Positions 37,701-52,400 of a stretch of DNA of 64,000 bases are shown here, piece by piece; the first letter of the stretch is position 1; the number at the start of each line of letters is the position of its first letter. The notes beneath the pieces were generated by a model. The model had not been told where the DNA came from and did not search any database. It was given only the letters and a program-made list of their open reading frames with translations. Origin of the DNA: Pachyseris speciosa (Eukaryota > Cnidaria > Anthozoa > Scleractinia > Pachyseridae); the NCBI GenBank assembly GCA_016490735.1, contig JAEMWC010000037.1, positions 208,501 to 272,500 on the forward strand. The letters are read 5' to 3'. A program made the translations under genes and the position numbers.

Positions 37701-40700
37701 CGGTTCCTAACCCAGGGGCGAGCACTCCCTCCACTTCGCAGTTGGGCATAGTTGAAGACATCACTGTCTCAACAATTCAATGAATTCTAGCTGCGTGCAC
37801 GCCAGCATTTGCTTTTGTTGGGGGTGCTGCCTCGTCATAAATGGCCCATTATTCGTCAACTGCGTTAATGGATTTTATGATGAGATGGGGCCTTATCTTA
37901 TCTTATCATCCAAGCTGCAGAGGTTCAGTCAAGATATCTTAATGGGTTTTTGACAAGACGCGTAAGAGAAGCTATAAATTTTGGAGCTTCACTATCATTT
38001 GCCCTTTTCTCTGCCAACACCGACCGGGATAGCTGCTCAACTTTTGAAGTGTACATTACTTTCTTTAGTTGCCATCGACAGACCCCTTGACTCCTCCTCT
38101 GCTCTTGGCTACCTTACGCTGAAAATTCTGTTTGGCTATTTTCAGCCCCAACTCAATTCACTGAATCAAACTACAATTAGTGTACAATAATGTTTATTAT
38201 GTTTACTTGGACACAATATCACTTGTAATCGTTTTGAAATAAAAGCCACTCTTGTGGCCAAGTTAATCCAATTGCCTGTCTCAATGATTCAGTGAGTTCT
38301 ATCCGCGTGCACGCCTGAGTGTGTGCTTTTGTCTAGGGTGCTGCTTCATCATACAAAGCATTTTAGCGAGGGTCTTCGTTTGGTAGTTTGATGTGGGTAA
38401 AACTACAAAACGAAGACTCCACCAATTTTAATGATTAAGTGTGAAATAAAGCGTTTTAGCACATTTCATTCCATTGCAGCTTCAGTTGATGTAAAATTAA
38501 TTTATATTCAAGTCTTCGGTCTTCAGTCTTTGGTCTTCATTTTGTAGGCACCTGTTACGTGTGTTATCTTTTGTCACTGCTTTATATTATAGTCTGGTTG
38601 GTCTTATTCTTTCTAACCATCAGGAACTGCTGTGCCAATTTAGATCTATGATCATGAAGCTTGAAGATGATGTAAGAATATCAGGAGGAACAAGGAATAT
38701 AGCTTCAGAAGAGAATCAATCCAAAGCACAAGAGTTAAAGGACCAAATGACACAACTCACACAGGAAAATGTAATCATTAGTAATAATTACTCTTTATTT
38801 TTTTATTGATTACGGTAATACCTACTAACAGCATTATTGATCAAACAGATGTATTTTTAATTCTCAGCCTCATAGAAACAGTGTTCATTTAAACCTGGTA
38901 TTTATCCTTGCCTTGAACAAAGCACTATTAAACAAATGTTTTTTTTTTTTCGGGGGGGGGGGGGGGGGGTGACTTTTAAAATCATGCATACATGCATGCT
39001 TTTTTGTCATTTTGCTATTGACATAAGCAAAACTTAACCAAAACACAAGAAGAAGTCACAGTGATTGATCATGAGATGTTCTGATACTAAATTATGTTAC
39101 TTTGCAAGGTGATTTTATTATGGTGAAATTGCTAAGTTTTAAATATGAGACAATGATTTTGAATTTCACAGACATATTTCCACAGAAACTTCTGCCTTCT
39201 TCAGTGCAAGTGTTATAAGATGTGAAATTAATAAGATTATCAACTAGTGGGTGTTGATGAATACGTATACAAATAATTGGAAATATATATAGAATTCATG
39301 CAAATTACAAAGGTACTAAAAATTAGCACGTTGGAGTTGTTGATTAAGGGAAGGGTTTTCCCATATGATTGGTAAGGCTTCTTTTGTCTTGAGCTGGAAA
39401 GTTGTGCCGGCTTGATCAATTACATTAAAGCAATCACTGGAACTTATCACTGGAACTGGTATCTTTCACCAGTATGAAAGATCCTATCCCTGGTGGGCTT
39501 CAGTTGTTCAACCGTCATGTATAAATTTTGTTGTGCAGGTTGTAATGCCTGCTATGTCAGTGAAACAACCCAACATTTTTCTACATGCATCCAGATAAAA
39601 ACTCACACATCAGAAAACATCTACAGAATTTGCCTTGCCTTAATTAACTTCCCATGATTGCTTTAATTTAATCGGTCAAGCTTGCACTATACTTTCCAGC
39701 TCAAGATAAAGAAGCCTAATACACATCCTGTGGGAAAACCCAAAAAGCCTATCTTAATAGTTTGAAATGTGCACACGTTTCACATATCTTACTATTATTT
39801 GTATTACATATTCATTTAACACTTACATGTACTAAAGATGGCAGAAGTTTCTGCCAAAACATGTCTGTGACATTCAAAATTGTTGTCTCATATTTAAAAC
39901 TTTAATCGTGACTTTCCTGCTGTCCAGACCTAGTGAAATTGCTAATTTTCAAAGAAATTCTGCACAACTCCCATGATAATAGAAATGACAAATTTGGATA
40001 ATATCAGTTAATGTTTTAAAATTGTGTATGGTTCTTGTCATATATACATGTAATAGGAATCAGTAAATATGTGAGATATTTGCTAAGATCTTAAATTAAA
40101 GAAAAAAAAAAACAGAGTCATTCTTATCAAACTTGAACTTGGTAACCCAGTGTATATTTATTTGTATTGTGTGACAACAATATTTTTTGAACAATATTTT
40201 TTGGGGCTGACTGCAGATATCTGTTGAGAGGTATGACACTCCATTGTTTAGGGCATTGTTTAGGTGATTGCTTATAGTTAACCTTATTTCAATTTATTCC
40301 TCGAAATGTTTGTCCTGTTTAGCTCAAAATATACAAATCAGACCAAACTGGCTCAAAAACGATTTGTCTTGGATTGTGAAACAGTGAAAATTGGTTTCTT
40401 GTCATGAAAAGGTCAGAGTCCTTTTCATCCTGATGAGTGGCAACCCTGTAAAGTAACTGTCATTTTAAGATTGTACAGTGTTCTTACTAGACCGTGACAT
40501 TGCAGCATTGCCTCACTTTTTCAGGAAAAAATCAGTCAAGGAAAATTATGACTGACTCATACAACAGCACTTATGATTGGCTCCCTCTGTGAGACATAAA
40601 CCAATGACCAGCAGCAGCACTGTTTAGATGTATGAGCAAGAACGTGTTGCAAATAGTCCACCATATTTGTTTTCAATTTGCGTGACTGTGTGGCGAGCCA

Positions 40701-43700
40701 GCTCATCTTTATTCACGGTGAAATAATAAAAAAATATCATAATTGTAAAGCAAAAAAGCCATGTTTTCAATTGAATGAAGACAACTCTGAGCATGAAGAA
40801 CCAACCACAGAAACATAAGCAAAAAGAAAAGAGAAACCAAAGCAAACAAGAGTATTTCAACGAATTCCGCAATGTTCCTGTCTGTCTCAAATAATGCACT
40901 TGTTCTTTTCTTTATGGACCCTTGGACCCCAAGATTCAAACTTCTGGTGAGAACACTGATTGTATGTGCTACTGTTACTTCAATCTACAGTTCCAGTTAC
41001 AGGAAAAGAATGAACAGCTGTACACACGGTTGGAAGAGATGCAGGCAAGATACAGTGAGCTGATGAATTCCAAGACTCAGCTCTCATCAAAGCTGATCTC
41101 CAGTGAGGAAGAAAAGTTGAAGGTGAGGGCCAGTACAAAGACTGTCTCTACTAACAGCATACAGTTGGTATACATTTACTCACCAATTGCTATCTAATCT
41201 TCTTAAAAAAATAGGTTTCAGTTTATAAGCTTTTAGTAGCCTATACACATTTCATTCCCTGTTATTAAATAAAGCATCAATGAATCCATCTATCCATGTA
41301 TTATCTAAAGAATGAATCAGTTTTATTTTCCTGTAAGATCCACAATAAAAAGTAAAAGCTGAGATCATGTCGAGTATTGCAAGAAAGAAATAGAGTTAAG
41401 TAAAAATTGTGTTTTAATGAAGGACGTAAAATTTTAGAATTTTCAGACTATTAATGCATAATTTTTCTCAGATTCATTTTTACCATATAGTCTAGAATAA
41501 TGGAACTAGTCTACAGCGTCATTATGCTTAGTGATTTTTACCAACCAACCAAATATATGTAGATGTAGATGTAGATGTCGGTAAAAATTTAATCAGGGTC
41601 TTGTAAGACTTGAGGTTCATAGAAAATGTTCTAATTATTCTAGTAAAAAGAAAAAGTTGGATCATTGTAAGTAACAAACCAACATTCTCAGGATTAAATT
41701 GATATTTTGTACATATGTAAATTCAAAGGTGACAGACCGCAAACAAATGTTGCTTCTAAAAATATCTGCATGTAATAACTGTTCATCAGTAGGATACCTA
41801 AAATGTGTGCAATTCCACACTTCGTTTCAGCTCCACCAAATCCTATACCAATTGCAGAACATTTTGGGAGAAGCCACCCACACTATGAGCACAGTTTACA
41901 TTATTAAACATACATATTAGCAAGGAAAACAACATAAAATAATAGTAGTATAGTATAGTTGACTGATTAAACATTGCCAATTGTATAATGCAAAAAGTGA
42001 ATCTGGGAATGATAGATTTTTTCTAGTGCATGCACTGCTGTTTGTAGTAAAACAAATTGATGTTATATTCTTGTTGTTACATGTAGATCTCTAAGACATT
42101 AGTTGATGTACAGTTGGAAAACAACAAAATTCAGGAAGATGCAGAAGCAGTTAATTTTGACCTTAATAATAAGGTACAGCTGTAGACAAGAATCTTATCA
42201 GCAATTATTTTTAGTTCACATTCGTATACATAACATTTCCCAACTGGTGAAACTCAGTGAAAGTCAGGTGAACTAAATAAATGACATTGCAGATGTATAG
42301 TCACCCTTTATATCCTCGATCATTGCCAGAATTTATTGTAACACTGGAAAACAGTGTTTACAGTTTAGTATGGTGGTAACAGGGTTCAGATTGTTTCCGG
42401 ACGTTCAGATTGTTTCAGGACTCAAATTTCATTGTCTATTAAACAAATTCCCCGTTTCTTCTGTTTAATAAACAGGTCTGACCGTCAGTTTTGTTTATTA
42501 AACAAAAAGAAAGGTATTTTCTGTTTATTACACAAAATAGATGTCCCTTTTTGTTTAATAAACAAGAGACTTTTGCTTATTAAATGAAAGTGACAGGCTT
42601 TTCTGTTTAATAAACGAAAGTTACACAAAACTTAACGCCACCTATTTTTTACTCACGAGTTGCCATTACGTAGAAAAATATAAAGTATTAACACAAAGCT
42701 ACCAATGAATAACTCTACAAAAAAATTATTTTGTTGAACTCTTTTCTGCTTTACAGAATTCCCACACCTTTTTTCTTTCTTTGTACTTTTGCGTTGTATT
42801 TTTTAGCGATTAGCGGGTTCATCCTCGCAACTCAACAGTGACTCAACAGGAATGAACACCGAGCGAAGAGCTCATTCACCACTGGTCTCGCAATACGCCG
42901 GATTCGGATGGGAACGAACTTTTGCAAAATTATCTCTTCTTAAATGTGAAGCCATACCTTCTTTTACCCAGTGGAAAGACTGTGCACACAAGAGTTCTAC
43001 AAAAGCAAAATTGTCGAATTATCCATATGCAGCCTTGTTTTTACGGTTATTGATAGTTTTTTTTTGTTCAGCAGTATTAAATCGCGATTCGTGGACAAGA
43101 ATTAGCCTGTGTTGAGTTCTGTGTAACTTTTGTTTAATAAACAGAAAAGCCTGTCACTTTCGTTTAATAAGCAAAAGTTTCCTGTTTATTAAACAGAAAG
43201 TGACATCTTTTTTGTGTAATTCACAGCTTTCGCGACTGAAAATGATCATAATTGGTTGCATGGACCGCACATTTTTCAACAGTTTTTAACCGTCCTAACT
43301 CGAGCGCTGTCATAGTTTCCATGAATAAGCTACATGTTTTAAAAACTCCAATATTTACTGAATCCCTACAACTCTTTTTTCTTTTTACCTTTGTGTTGAA
43401 TTTCAAGCCATGAGCGGGTTCATCCTCGCAACTCACCATGAATAAACACCGAGCGATGAGTGTCGGTCTCGACAGTACGACGTGGGTGAGAGCGAACTTT
43501 TGCCAAATTATCTCTTCGAAAATGTAAAGCTGTCTCTTTTTCTTGTCCAGTGGATCGACTGAGCAGAAAAGAGTTCAACAAAATAATTTTTTTGTAGAGT
43601 TATCGTTAGCTTTGTGTTAACACTTTATATTTTTCTACATAATGGTGACTCGTGAGTAAAAATTAGGTGGCGTTAAGTTTTGTGTAACTTTCGTTGATTA

Positions 43701-46700
43701 AACAGAAAAGCCTGTCACTTTCGTTTAATAAGCAAAAGTCTCTTAATTGTTTATTAAACAAAAAGGGACATCTATTTTGTGTAATAAACAGAAAATACCT
43801 TTCTTTTTGTTAATTAAACAAAACTGATGATCAGACCTGTTTATTAAACAAAAGAAACGGGAAATTTGTTTAATAGACAATGAAATTTGAGTGTGGAAAC
43901 AATCTCAGCGTCCGGAAACAATCTGAACCCTGTTTGGTGTTAATGTACTTTTCACTGACCTGTGGAGTCTGTGGCATTTATAGGCAACTATAATGCATTT
44001 TACTCCCCCCACCTGTATGGTATGCTATTCAGTCACAGGGTACCCTTGGAATGATTTTCATTGCAAATGCTGTGTAAATCATCATTGCATTTGAGGAAGG
44101 TCTGGAGCAGTTATATATCATGGTGTACTGTAAGTTGTGTGTAAGTGTCCAAAGTCGTTTAGCTGTGGTTGTAGATATTTTTCTCTTAGTAAGATTTAAA
44201 ACATTGTAACTCAATGGTAGTAAGTACTGGCAGCCAAACTTAACTGTAAAGGTTTTGATTCCTGCAGGTACTTGCTCTTGAAAACAATGTCATGGAACTG
44301 CAAATGTTTTTGGATAGAGCACAGAGTGACCTGGTAGCAGCCAGAGAACAGCTCAGTGCCGTGGAAACAGAACATAAAGAATTAGCAAATGAATACATTG
44401 CTTTAAAAACAAGCCATATTCAGCTAACAGCAGACTATCAAAAGGAGGTAAAGATAACTGACTCTTGTCTTCCGGGAAAGAAGTACCAGTAATTATCCAG
44501 CTTCTTACATTCTGATTGGCTTAAATCAGGTGCTGTGTATGGAACTTGTCACAACTTGATGACCATATCAACAAAACTTTGATTATCATGGACTCCACCA
44601 TACAGAAGCCAAGTAATTTGCTGTGGATCTCTCTGATAGCAAGAAAGAAGCAAGAAATTACTAAATTTGTTAATAATTCATCAATGTTCCCCCAGTTGTT
44701 GTTTTTTAATCATTCACCTAGTTTTTACTGAGCTGAATGCTCTGGGTTTCAAACAGTTTACAGTGTAGGTAGTTTACTCAGCTTTTACCCCCACCAACAA
44801 TCTGCACATACAGTATTGTGCAAAAGTAATGCAAATGAAATTCGACGAATTTCGAGAATATTCGACGATAATTAGCGAAATTTCGTTTGGAGCGATTTTT
44901 GGACGATATTTCGGGAGTCCTATTGTTTGAGCGACAACGATATTTCGCGGCACTCCGCGATAATTCGAGCGAAATTTCGCGGCACTCCCCAATAGTTCGA
45001 GCAAAATTTCGTGGCACTTAGCGATATTTCGAGCGAATTTTCGTTTGTATCCAGTGACTTTTCGCTTGCTGTAAATGATACATTTATTATCGTTTCGTTC
45101 TATCTCCCTCGCACCACAAACATGACATGTAAACAATAACACATGCCAAGCAAATTCTAAAATGTCTATGTTTACGCCTCCATTTAAAGGTTTCACATTC
45201 TGGAAATGAAACTTACCTGTTCATGGTCTGTTTTAGAAAGTAAAACTGAAAGACACTACACACTTGCATGAGTTCCAGCAACATTAAATGTATTTATTCT
45301 TCAAGACAAAAACAAGGCTTTGTCAGACTCAATACGGCCATGTGCGTTGTCTCCACACAGTCTCGAATCCTGCACAAGCCTGAATTGCCTAGTCTTTTTT
45401 TCCAGGCTTTATTTACACTATTGCTTAAGTAGTGTTCATAACCGCAATGATCATTCACATATTCGTTGAAAACCATTTGTTGCATTGAGGTTTAGCGTGC
45501 AAGTAATATGAATTCCGTCAGATCGAACGCGACTTTTGTGTTGCACGTGTAATTTGAGAAGCATTATCTTAGCTTTATGCAAATACGTTGTTTCCGAAAA
45601 GTTTGGACATTTGACATTAACAATCTCAGCCATTGCAACCATCGCTGGGAACTCCTTTCATTTCGTTAGCATTTCACAAGTATAAGAGAATTATGGTCAT
45701 GGAATTAACATTTTAAATTTAGGCACCACTTTCCGTCGACTGAATTGTTTGTTGCTCGTTGGTGAAACAACCGCAATTCGTTCTGTTTACTATTTTCCAG
45801 CACTTTCCACTTAATCCTAATCATTATATTTTTAAGAAACTGAACATGGACTATTCTCAATCAGAGGTTATATTTTCATCTCGTTAGCATCACACAAGTA
45901 TTAGAGCGGTAACGGTCAAGGAACATAATGATCTTCATGCTACGGTCGACTGAAGTAATTTGTTTACGTTTTGCGCGACTTTCACATACCTGTACGCTCT
46001 TGTCATGAAAAACATTTCTCGCTTAGTTGTGTGTTTGACTCCAAGTAGGTGGGTGATCTTTCTATATTTTATTTTTGTTTTATTAAGGTTGACATTCATT
46101 TGTTAGTAAACGTTTACAAGTCAGACTACGATAAGTTTTGTTCAGGTATTCAGACTGACTTTTCGGCCTGTGTGATCGGAAGCGATGTGAACCTTGCTGT
46201 CACTAAGGTTCTTAGTCATTGTAGTTGCTGCGAGTTGCCCCGAGAATTTTCGCTTCTGCGAATTTTCGCGATAGCGATTTTTCGTTTGACCCTCCGAAAT
46301 ATCGTGCGATACTTTCGAAATTTCGCTCGAAATATCTTTCAAGGTGAAACTTTTCGCGTGAAATTTCGCGCGAAATTTCACGCGAAAGTTCGCGAGAACA
46401 GGCATGCATCTTAAGGGGGGAGAAACTTAACTACAAGTTTGTTGCTAAGGATGTGGAAAGGCTCATCAATCGTCAGCGGTTTCCTGCAGAACTTTATGCT
46501 GGCACCATCAAGCATTAAACATGGCAGGAAAATCAAATTTGTAAACACGAAAAAATAAAATACTCTACAAATTCCCAAAATGTTGCCTTTCGTCACAACA
46601 TGCCCCTATCTTTTACCGTGAGTGGGTTTTATTTCCGATGCCTAAATAGCCTGCAGTGCTGGCGTTTTAAGTGGACGCATGAGTTATTTTGTCAAGTATA

Positions 46701-49437
46701 ATTTGGTGCCATGTTGAATTCTACTAAAACGCAATGAGCTGGGGCGAGCCGAAGGTGGCAGGGTTGAGGCATGAGGAGAGAAAATGCCTGCCCGATAACT
46801 CTGTGAAAACAAGAAACACCCCCTAATTAGTCGTGCTTGACCGCTCTGCTGGAAATAAATTGCCAGCCAATCAAAACTGAATAATTTTTCACCGGAAACA
46901 AAATTTGCATCCAACAAAATTAAGACAAAGACACCTCTAGCAGCCCGCAAGTCAAAAATTTTGACTTGAAGTACCAAGTTAGGAAGCCTCCTGATAAAAG
47001 ATTATTATTATTATTGAGTTGTTGTGTGTGCAAAACCTCATTCAAAGTAAAGTTTGAAATCTTGGAAAGCAAGATCATTTGTCATCGGAGAACTTTTTCC
47101 AGCCTTAAAAACAGAAGCGATGCTTCGGGGTTGTCTTGGCAGAAATTTGTAGTAAAATTTGTAGAAATTTATTTTCACCCCAATACCCATCCCCATAATC
47201 TTTAATTTGTATTCTCCCCAATATTTCTCGGCTTCTCAAATCAAAGGTGGCGGCTCGCTTGTAACAACATGAACAAAATAATGCACTCACCTCACAAAAT
47301 ATGCCTGCAATGCAGGCTAATGCCTAAAGCAGATCGATACGCCTCAAAGCGATGGCTTGACTCCAGTTATTCTAACAAAACCAAAGTGACGCAAACAGAT
47401 CATCTGAGGAAACACAAAAATGGATTGCCATCCAAGGCTCCCAATGCTTCCTTATCAAGTATACAGGACCTTGTTACGTTTGTTCAAAACATACCCAGCC
47501 TAATGGCAGGTCTGCCCATCTCAGTTTTTATAGACGACAAATCTTTAGCATTGGAGATGATTATGAATCATAGCACCGGCATTCTTGATCGCTACGGTCA
47601 TGACCTAGAAAAAGCGACCACCGAGAAATTACAAGTTCTGTATCCAAATAAAGTTTTTAGAGGGTTTTTATTTCGGTCACATGACATACCAAATATGGGC
47701 GTGGTTTGAAAACTTTAAAGGGAACATGAATTGAACACACTCCGAAATTTGAAGCCCACTGGAGTCCAGGAACCGAAATAAAAGAGGTTTGGAGATTTCC
47801 TTAGCTAGCTTGCACATTTTTTCATTGAAAGCGAGCCTTATGAGAGTACAAAGCATGCAGATGATGCCATTTGACTGTGCTTGCAGTTTCAAAATCATTA
47901 CAAATCTGGCATTTTTCACAATTCAAAACAAAAACTTCTCGGTTAAATTATTACAGTGACGGTCATACCATAGAACTGCTTGTTTTAATTGAACGGTTTT
48001 AGCCTCCCGGTTAAAAACAATTTTTACAACAAGACACAGTGTTGATGCAACATGTACGATCACTGACGCCATTCCGAGTGCAAGCTGAGAATAAAATTTG
48101 CTCAGTTTTCTCACAAATTGAAGGAATTTAGCTACAGATATGGGAAAAAACTATATAAAATAAATTAAAAAGCCTTAACCATGCTTTGTTCTGTTGTAAG
48201 GCACTCAAGGAAGTGACGAGAGCATTCAAGAAGTAGATAAAAGCACTCGCCTATGGCTCATGCTTCGTCCTACTTCTTTTGTGCTCTTGTCACTTCCTTG
48301 CGTGCCTTATAACAAAACAAAGAACGGTTAAGGCTTTTTCATTTGTTAAATTTAGAAATAAGAATGAACAGTAAAAAACAGTGAGGAGTGGGGATGGTGC
48401 AGTGTTGACGGTATTCACCTGTTTCCCACAAATAGGACTGACTGGTTCAAGTGTTGATGTTTCATGTGGGCTGGATTATCTCTGTTGCCTTCTCTAAGGG
48501 TTTCTCCAGCTTCAACGGGCTTAGTAGTCACTCCCTCACACACCAGCTTTTCTGATATTCTGACTTGATATTCATTGATTGACTTAAACTGATAAAATTT
48601 GTGACATTTCTCCCAGCATTTCAAATGAAGTGCCTCCAAAGGCTACAAAATGCATGCGCTGGATTTGTCACAAGAAGGTTCACAGGAGTGGAGGACGTTG
48701 CAAAGTTGAACTGGCTTCCAATGAATAAGAACATTGAACTAAATATACTTAAGTTAACTCATAAGTCACTATATGATGAAATGTTTCCTGAACACCTAAA
48801 TCTACACAAGGTCGGTGCTTATAGCTTAAGATCTTCGATCGTGCCTGTCCTTTCTATTCCGAGAGAATCAGGAACTTTTCAGCACTCAGCAGCAACTACT
48901 TTTAATAAGCTCCCTGTAGCTATTAGAAACATAACTGAGTATGACTCCTTTTGTTGTAGTGTGAAGAGACATCTTTCATGTAGGGAACTTTAAGCAGTGA
49001 CACAATTGTAAATATGTACATTATACTATTCTTAATTTTTTATTTGTTTATTATTGTTATTATTATTATTTTATTTTTATTATTTTTTAATTTTTTTTTT
49101 GGAGTTGATTTATAGTGTAGATATTGTGGATGAAGAACCTCACTTGTTGGATACTCTGCAATAAACCATTATTGCATTAGTGCGCAAGCCAGAATTTAAG
49201 TAGTAACTTTTTTTGTCAGTCGAAATTATTTTTAGATAGTTTTTTATTTTTATTTTTTCTTTTAGTAACTTTTTGATGCTTTTTAAAATTGTTATTAGTA
49301 GTGTTTTTGGATAGTCATTTGTCGACAATTTTCTTTCGTACACAAGAAGAACGTACATAGGGTATAATGTTTTAATATTCATATTTTTGAACCTGTAAAT
49401 AGTCTATTTATTTTATTTTTTTAATCTATGAATAAAG

Positions 49438-49484
<47 letters not shown>

Positions 49485-52400
49485 CATTATTAATCTTGAT
49501 AAATAAAATTATAGGTGGCCAAAAATGAAGAACTTGGTCTTGAACTTGTTTCCTTACTTAACACCAAGGAAAAACTACAATATGACAAAGAAGCTGTGGA
49601 ACTCGAGAAAATGCAGGTGATTTAAATGTACTAGTGTACGGTTTGCTGAGGATGTTAATCATTTCTTTTGATTGAGATGTATAAACTAATCATTGCATGT
49701 TACAAAGGAGGTGCTGCTGGCTGTGCTGAAAGCACCTTGCTCAAATGATTACTTTCAAAACTTTATTTCCAGTTAACTACTCTGCATTAACCAACTATGC
49801 TGAAATAACATAGTTCAAAAAAATTATTTTGAAAGCACTTGTCAAAAGGTTCTTACGTAGCTTATAGGTTCCCATTGTTCAAGAAGTACTTGAATATGTA
49901 TCATTTTGTAATAAATAACATAATACAAAATTTAGAATGAAAATAAAATGAAGCATTTACCTTTTACTGTAAAGTAAATGTGTTCCTTGTATCAATGAAT
50001 TTTTGAATGTTCTCTTGCATACTTTTTTCTTAGGAGTATTATGATCAGCTTAGAAGGATTGCAAGCAAGTTCTCCAGGAGCTCTTTATGTGAGAAGGTAT
50101 GTAGGGAACTTGTCTATATGATTGACTTTGTCACAGTTCTCTCCCTAAGTTGGAATCAGAGGATACTTATGTTGACACACCTACTTTAGTTAATAAATTA
50201 AGCAAGATGTCATGAAATCTAATATAAGCTTGTAATTTTGTAAAGTTGAATTGTTATAATTCTAGTTCTTCTTTTTGTATCGATTATATAGATTTATCTT
50301 CCTTCTCCTTTCCTTTTCTTTCCTTTTTTTTAATATCTTCCTACTGAATCACCTTATGTTTGTTTTCCTCTGCCTGCCTCGATTAGCTAAGCTATATGTG
50401 AGCAGAGGAAGTTGATATGTGTGCTTATGTATAATTTTTTTATTTATTTTGTAACTCTTACCTGAATATCAATAAACAGAAACAGTAAGTGTTCCCATTT
50501 GTCCACCTTCTAACGAATGTGGTTGGGCTATAGTTCCGTGTACCCTTGGTGTGAGAGACATTTCTCATGCACACTGCTACCTACAAGCTTACTTCTAGGG
50601 GGTAGGGTAAAATACAGTAATGTTGAAGACGCTGGCAGGAAATTTTGAAAAAAGCCCTAAACATTGTTTTGGGGGCATAGTTTGAGCTTTTGGTTATTCC
50701 TTGGAGGAATCTTGCACCTAATACTAATGGTGCCACTGTTTCTACCAGTGTTCTACCAACTGAGCTAACAAGCCAACTGGGAGCTGGCAGCTCCCAGTTG
50801 ACTTGTTAGCTCAGTTGGTAGAGCACTTGCACCGGTATCGCAGAGGTCATGGTTTGAATCCCATGCAAGCCTAAATTTTTTAAGGCTTTATTTTCACTAC
50901 TTCTAAAGTAGTGTTCATTACTGCGATGATCATTCACATTCATTCTTTAATCCGCAGTTCAAATATATGATTTTCATATATTCATTCTCACATATTCATC
51001 ATTCATTAGTGTATTACAAACCAACAAATTGGCCAGCTCCCAGTTGGCTTGTTAGCTCAGTTGGTAGAGCACTGCACTGGTATCTGTGATCTGATTGGCT
51101 ATGCTCCTCGTAGTAGTGGTTGTCCACAACATAGAGGCCCCTTCTTCATGTTTTCGAAGTGTCTTGTTTTGAACAGCTAGTAGATTTATAGTAAACATTA
51201 ATTTTTGACAGTGGCTTGGATGCAAAAAGTAACTTTGCTGTTTGCTTAATGCAGGATGATTTGTCGAGAAGTGTGCTCAATTTGCAATCCGAGAAACTTG
51301 AACTGGAAAAACAGGTACCATGATAGATATGTACAGTACTTGTTTGTACATGGATAGTACTCTTCACACAAATGAAATTGGTGTCCTGAGGTACCTATGT
51401 GTACACTTAAGTCGTTAATTTTAGACTCTACATGGGATATATTGAGACAGGTAAGTAATTTCAAAAGTTAATAGCACTTTTTTAATGTTGTCCTTAATTG
51501 TTTTATTGATATCCATGTGTCACCACAAGTACAGAGCAGTGATGGAATAATCTGAGTTTATCTCTTCATCAATCTCTCTGGTTGCCTCAGTGGCGCAGTA
51601 GATTGTTGCATGTCTTCAGTATTGCAAATTTGTTAGACAAACTTACAAGTTTACCAGCATTGAAATTTAGTGTGGTTTCATGCCCCCCATCTCCCCCCAT
51701 CTCCCCCACTCTCAAGAAGTGGCAGGTGACGGGCTACCTCAACGTCAGCATTATATTTATCAGATATTATTTTATGTATATCAAACCTCACTCGTAAGTA
51801 TCAACTGTTTATCACCTGTTGCTTGAATTTCAAACTTTTTTAGTTACTCCAGAACAGCCATCAGCGGGAGGGAAAAGTTGAAGTACTGAGGACACAGCAC
51901 CAAAGGGAGTTAGTGAAGTTGGAAGGAAGAATGTAGGTAGCTCTTGACAATTTAGCTACCTTTGAATTGATTCCTATTAGGAATTTAACACAACCAAATT
52001 TGAAGTCATTACATGTGTTTGCAACATTCAAGAAGCAGAAAAGCACAACCTTATTAAAACATAATGGAAGTGTAGGACAATGTTAAGGTTCTTCTTAAAA
52101 TGAAGCACAGGTCAGTGTTTACAGTGCATTGTACAGCAGTTTCAAATAGCATTTACCAAGTTAACAGATAGTTGTACAGCAAAATGAATGGTGGAGCCAC
52201 AGACATGACTTACAGTTTGTAAAGACACATGTTTTAAACTATCTGCAGAACCAAACTGAGAAAAGAGCTGCAAGAAGCTAAGGAATCTTTCCGTGAGGTT
52301 CAACAGAAACTTGCCCATCAATCTGCGGTTAGTGAATCACATCTCTTGAACAAATTCAAGATCAGCTCTATCTGCCAACCTTAAAATTCTGTGGGGCAAG

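Noticed and set aside
42434..42615. CRISPR-like regular repeats (GTTTAATAAAC with short spacers)
   Set aside because: Units are near-palindromes inside eukaryotic terminal inverted repeats and are mirrored at the other end. Spacers are also repeated, and there are no cas genes.
44778..45196. ORFs with [23 protein letters not shown] peptides, also at 46142-46409
   Set aside because: Translation of TTTCG-rich repeats; low-complexity pattern rather than a gene.
50801..50875. tRNA gene
   Set aside because: Same SINE head family as other copies with a conserved tail; no proper cloverleaf.
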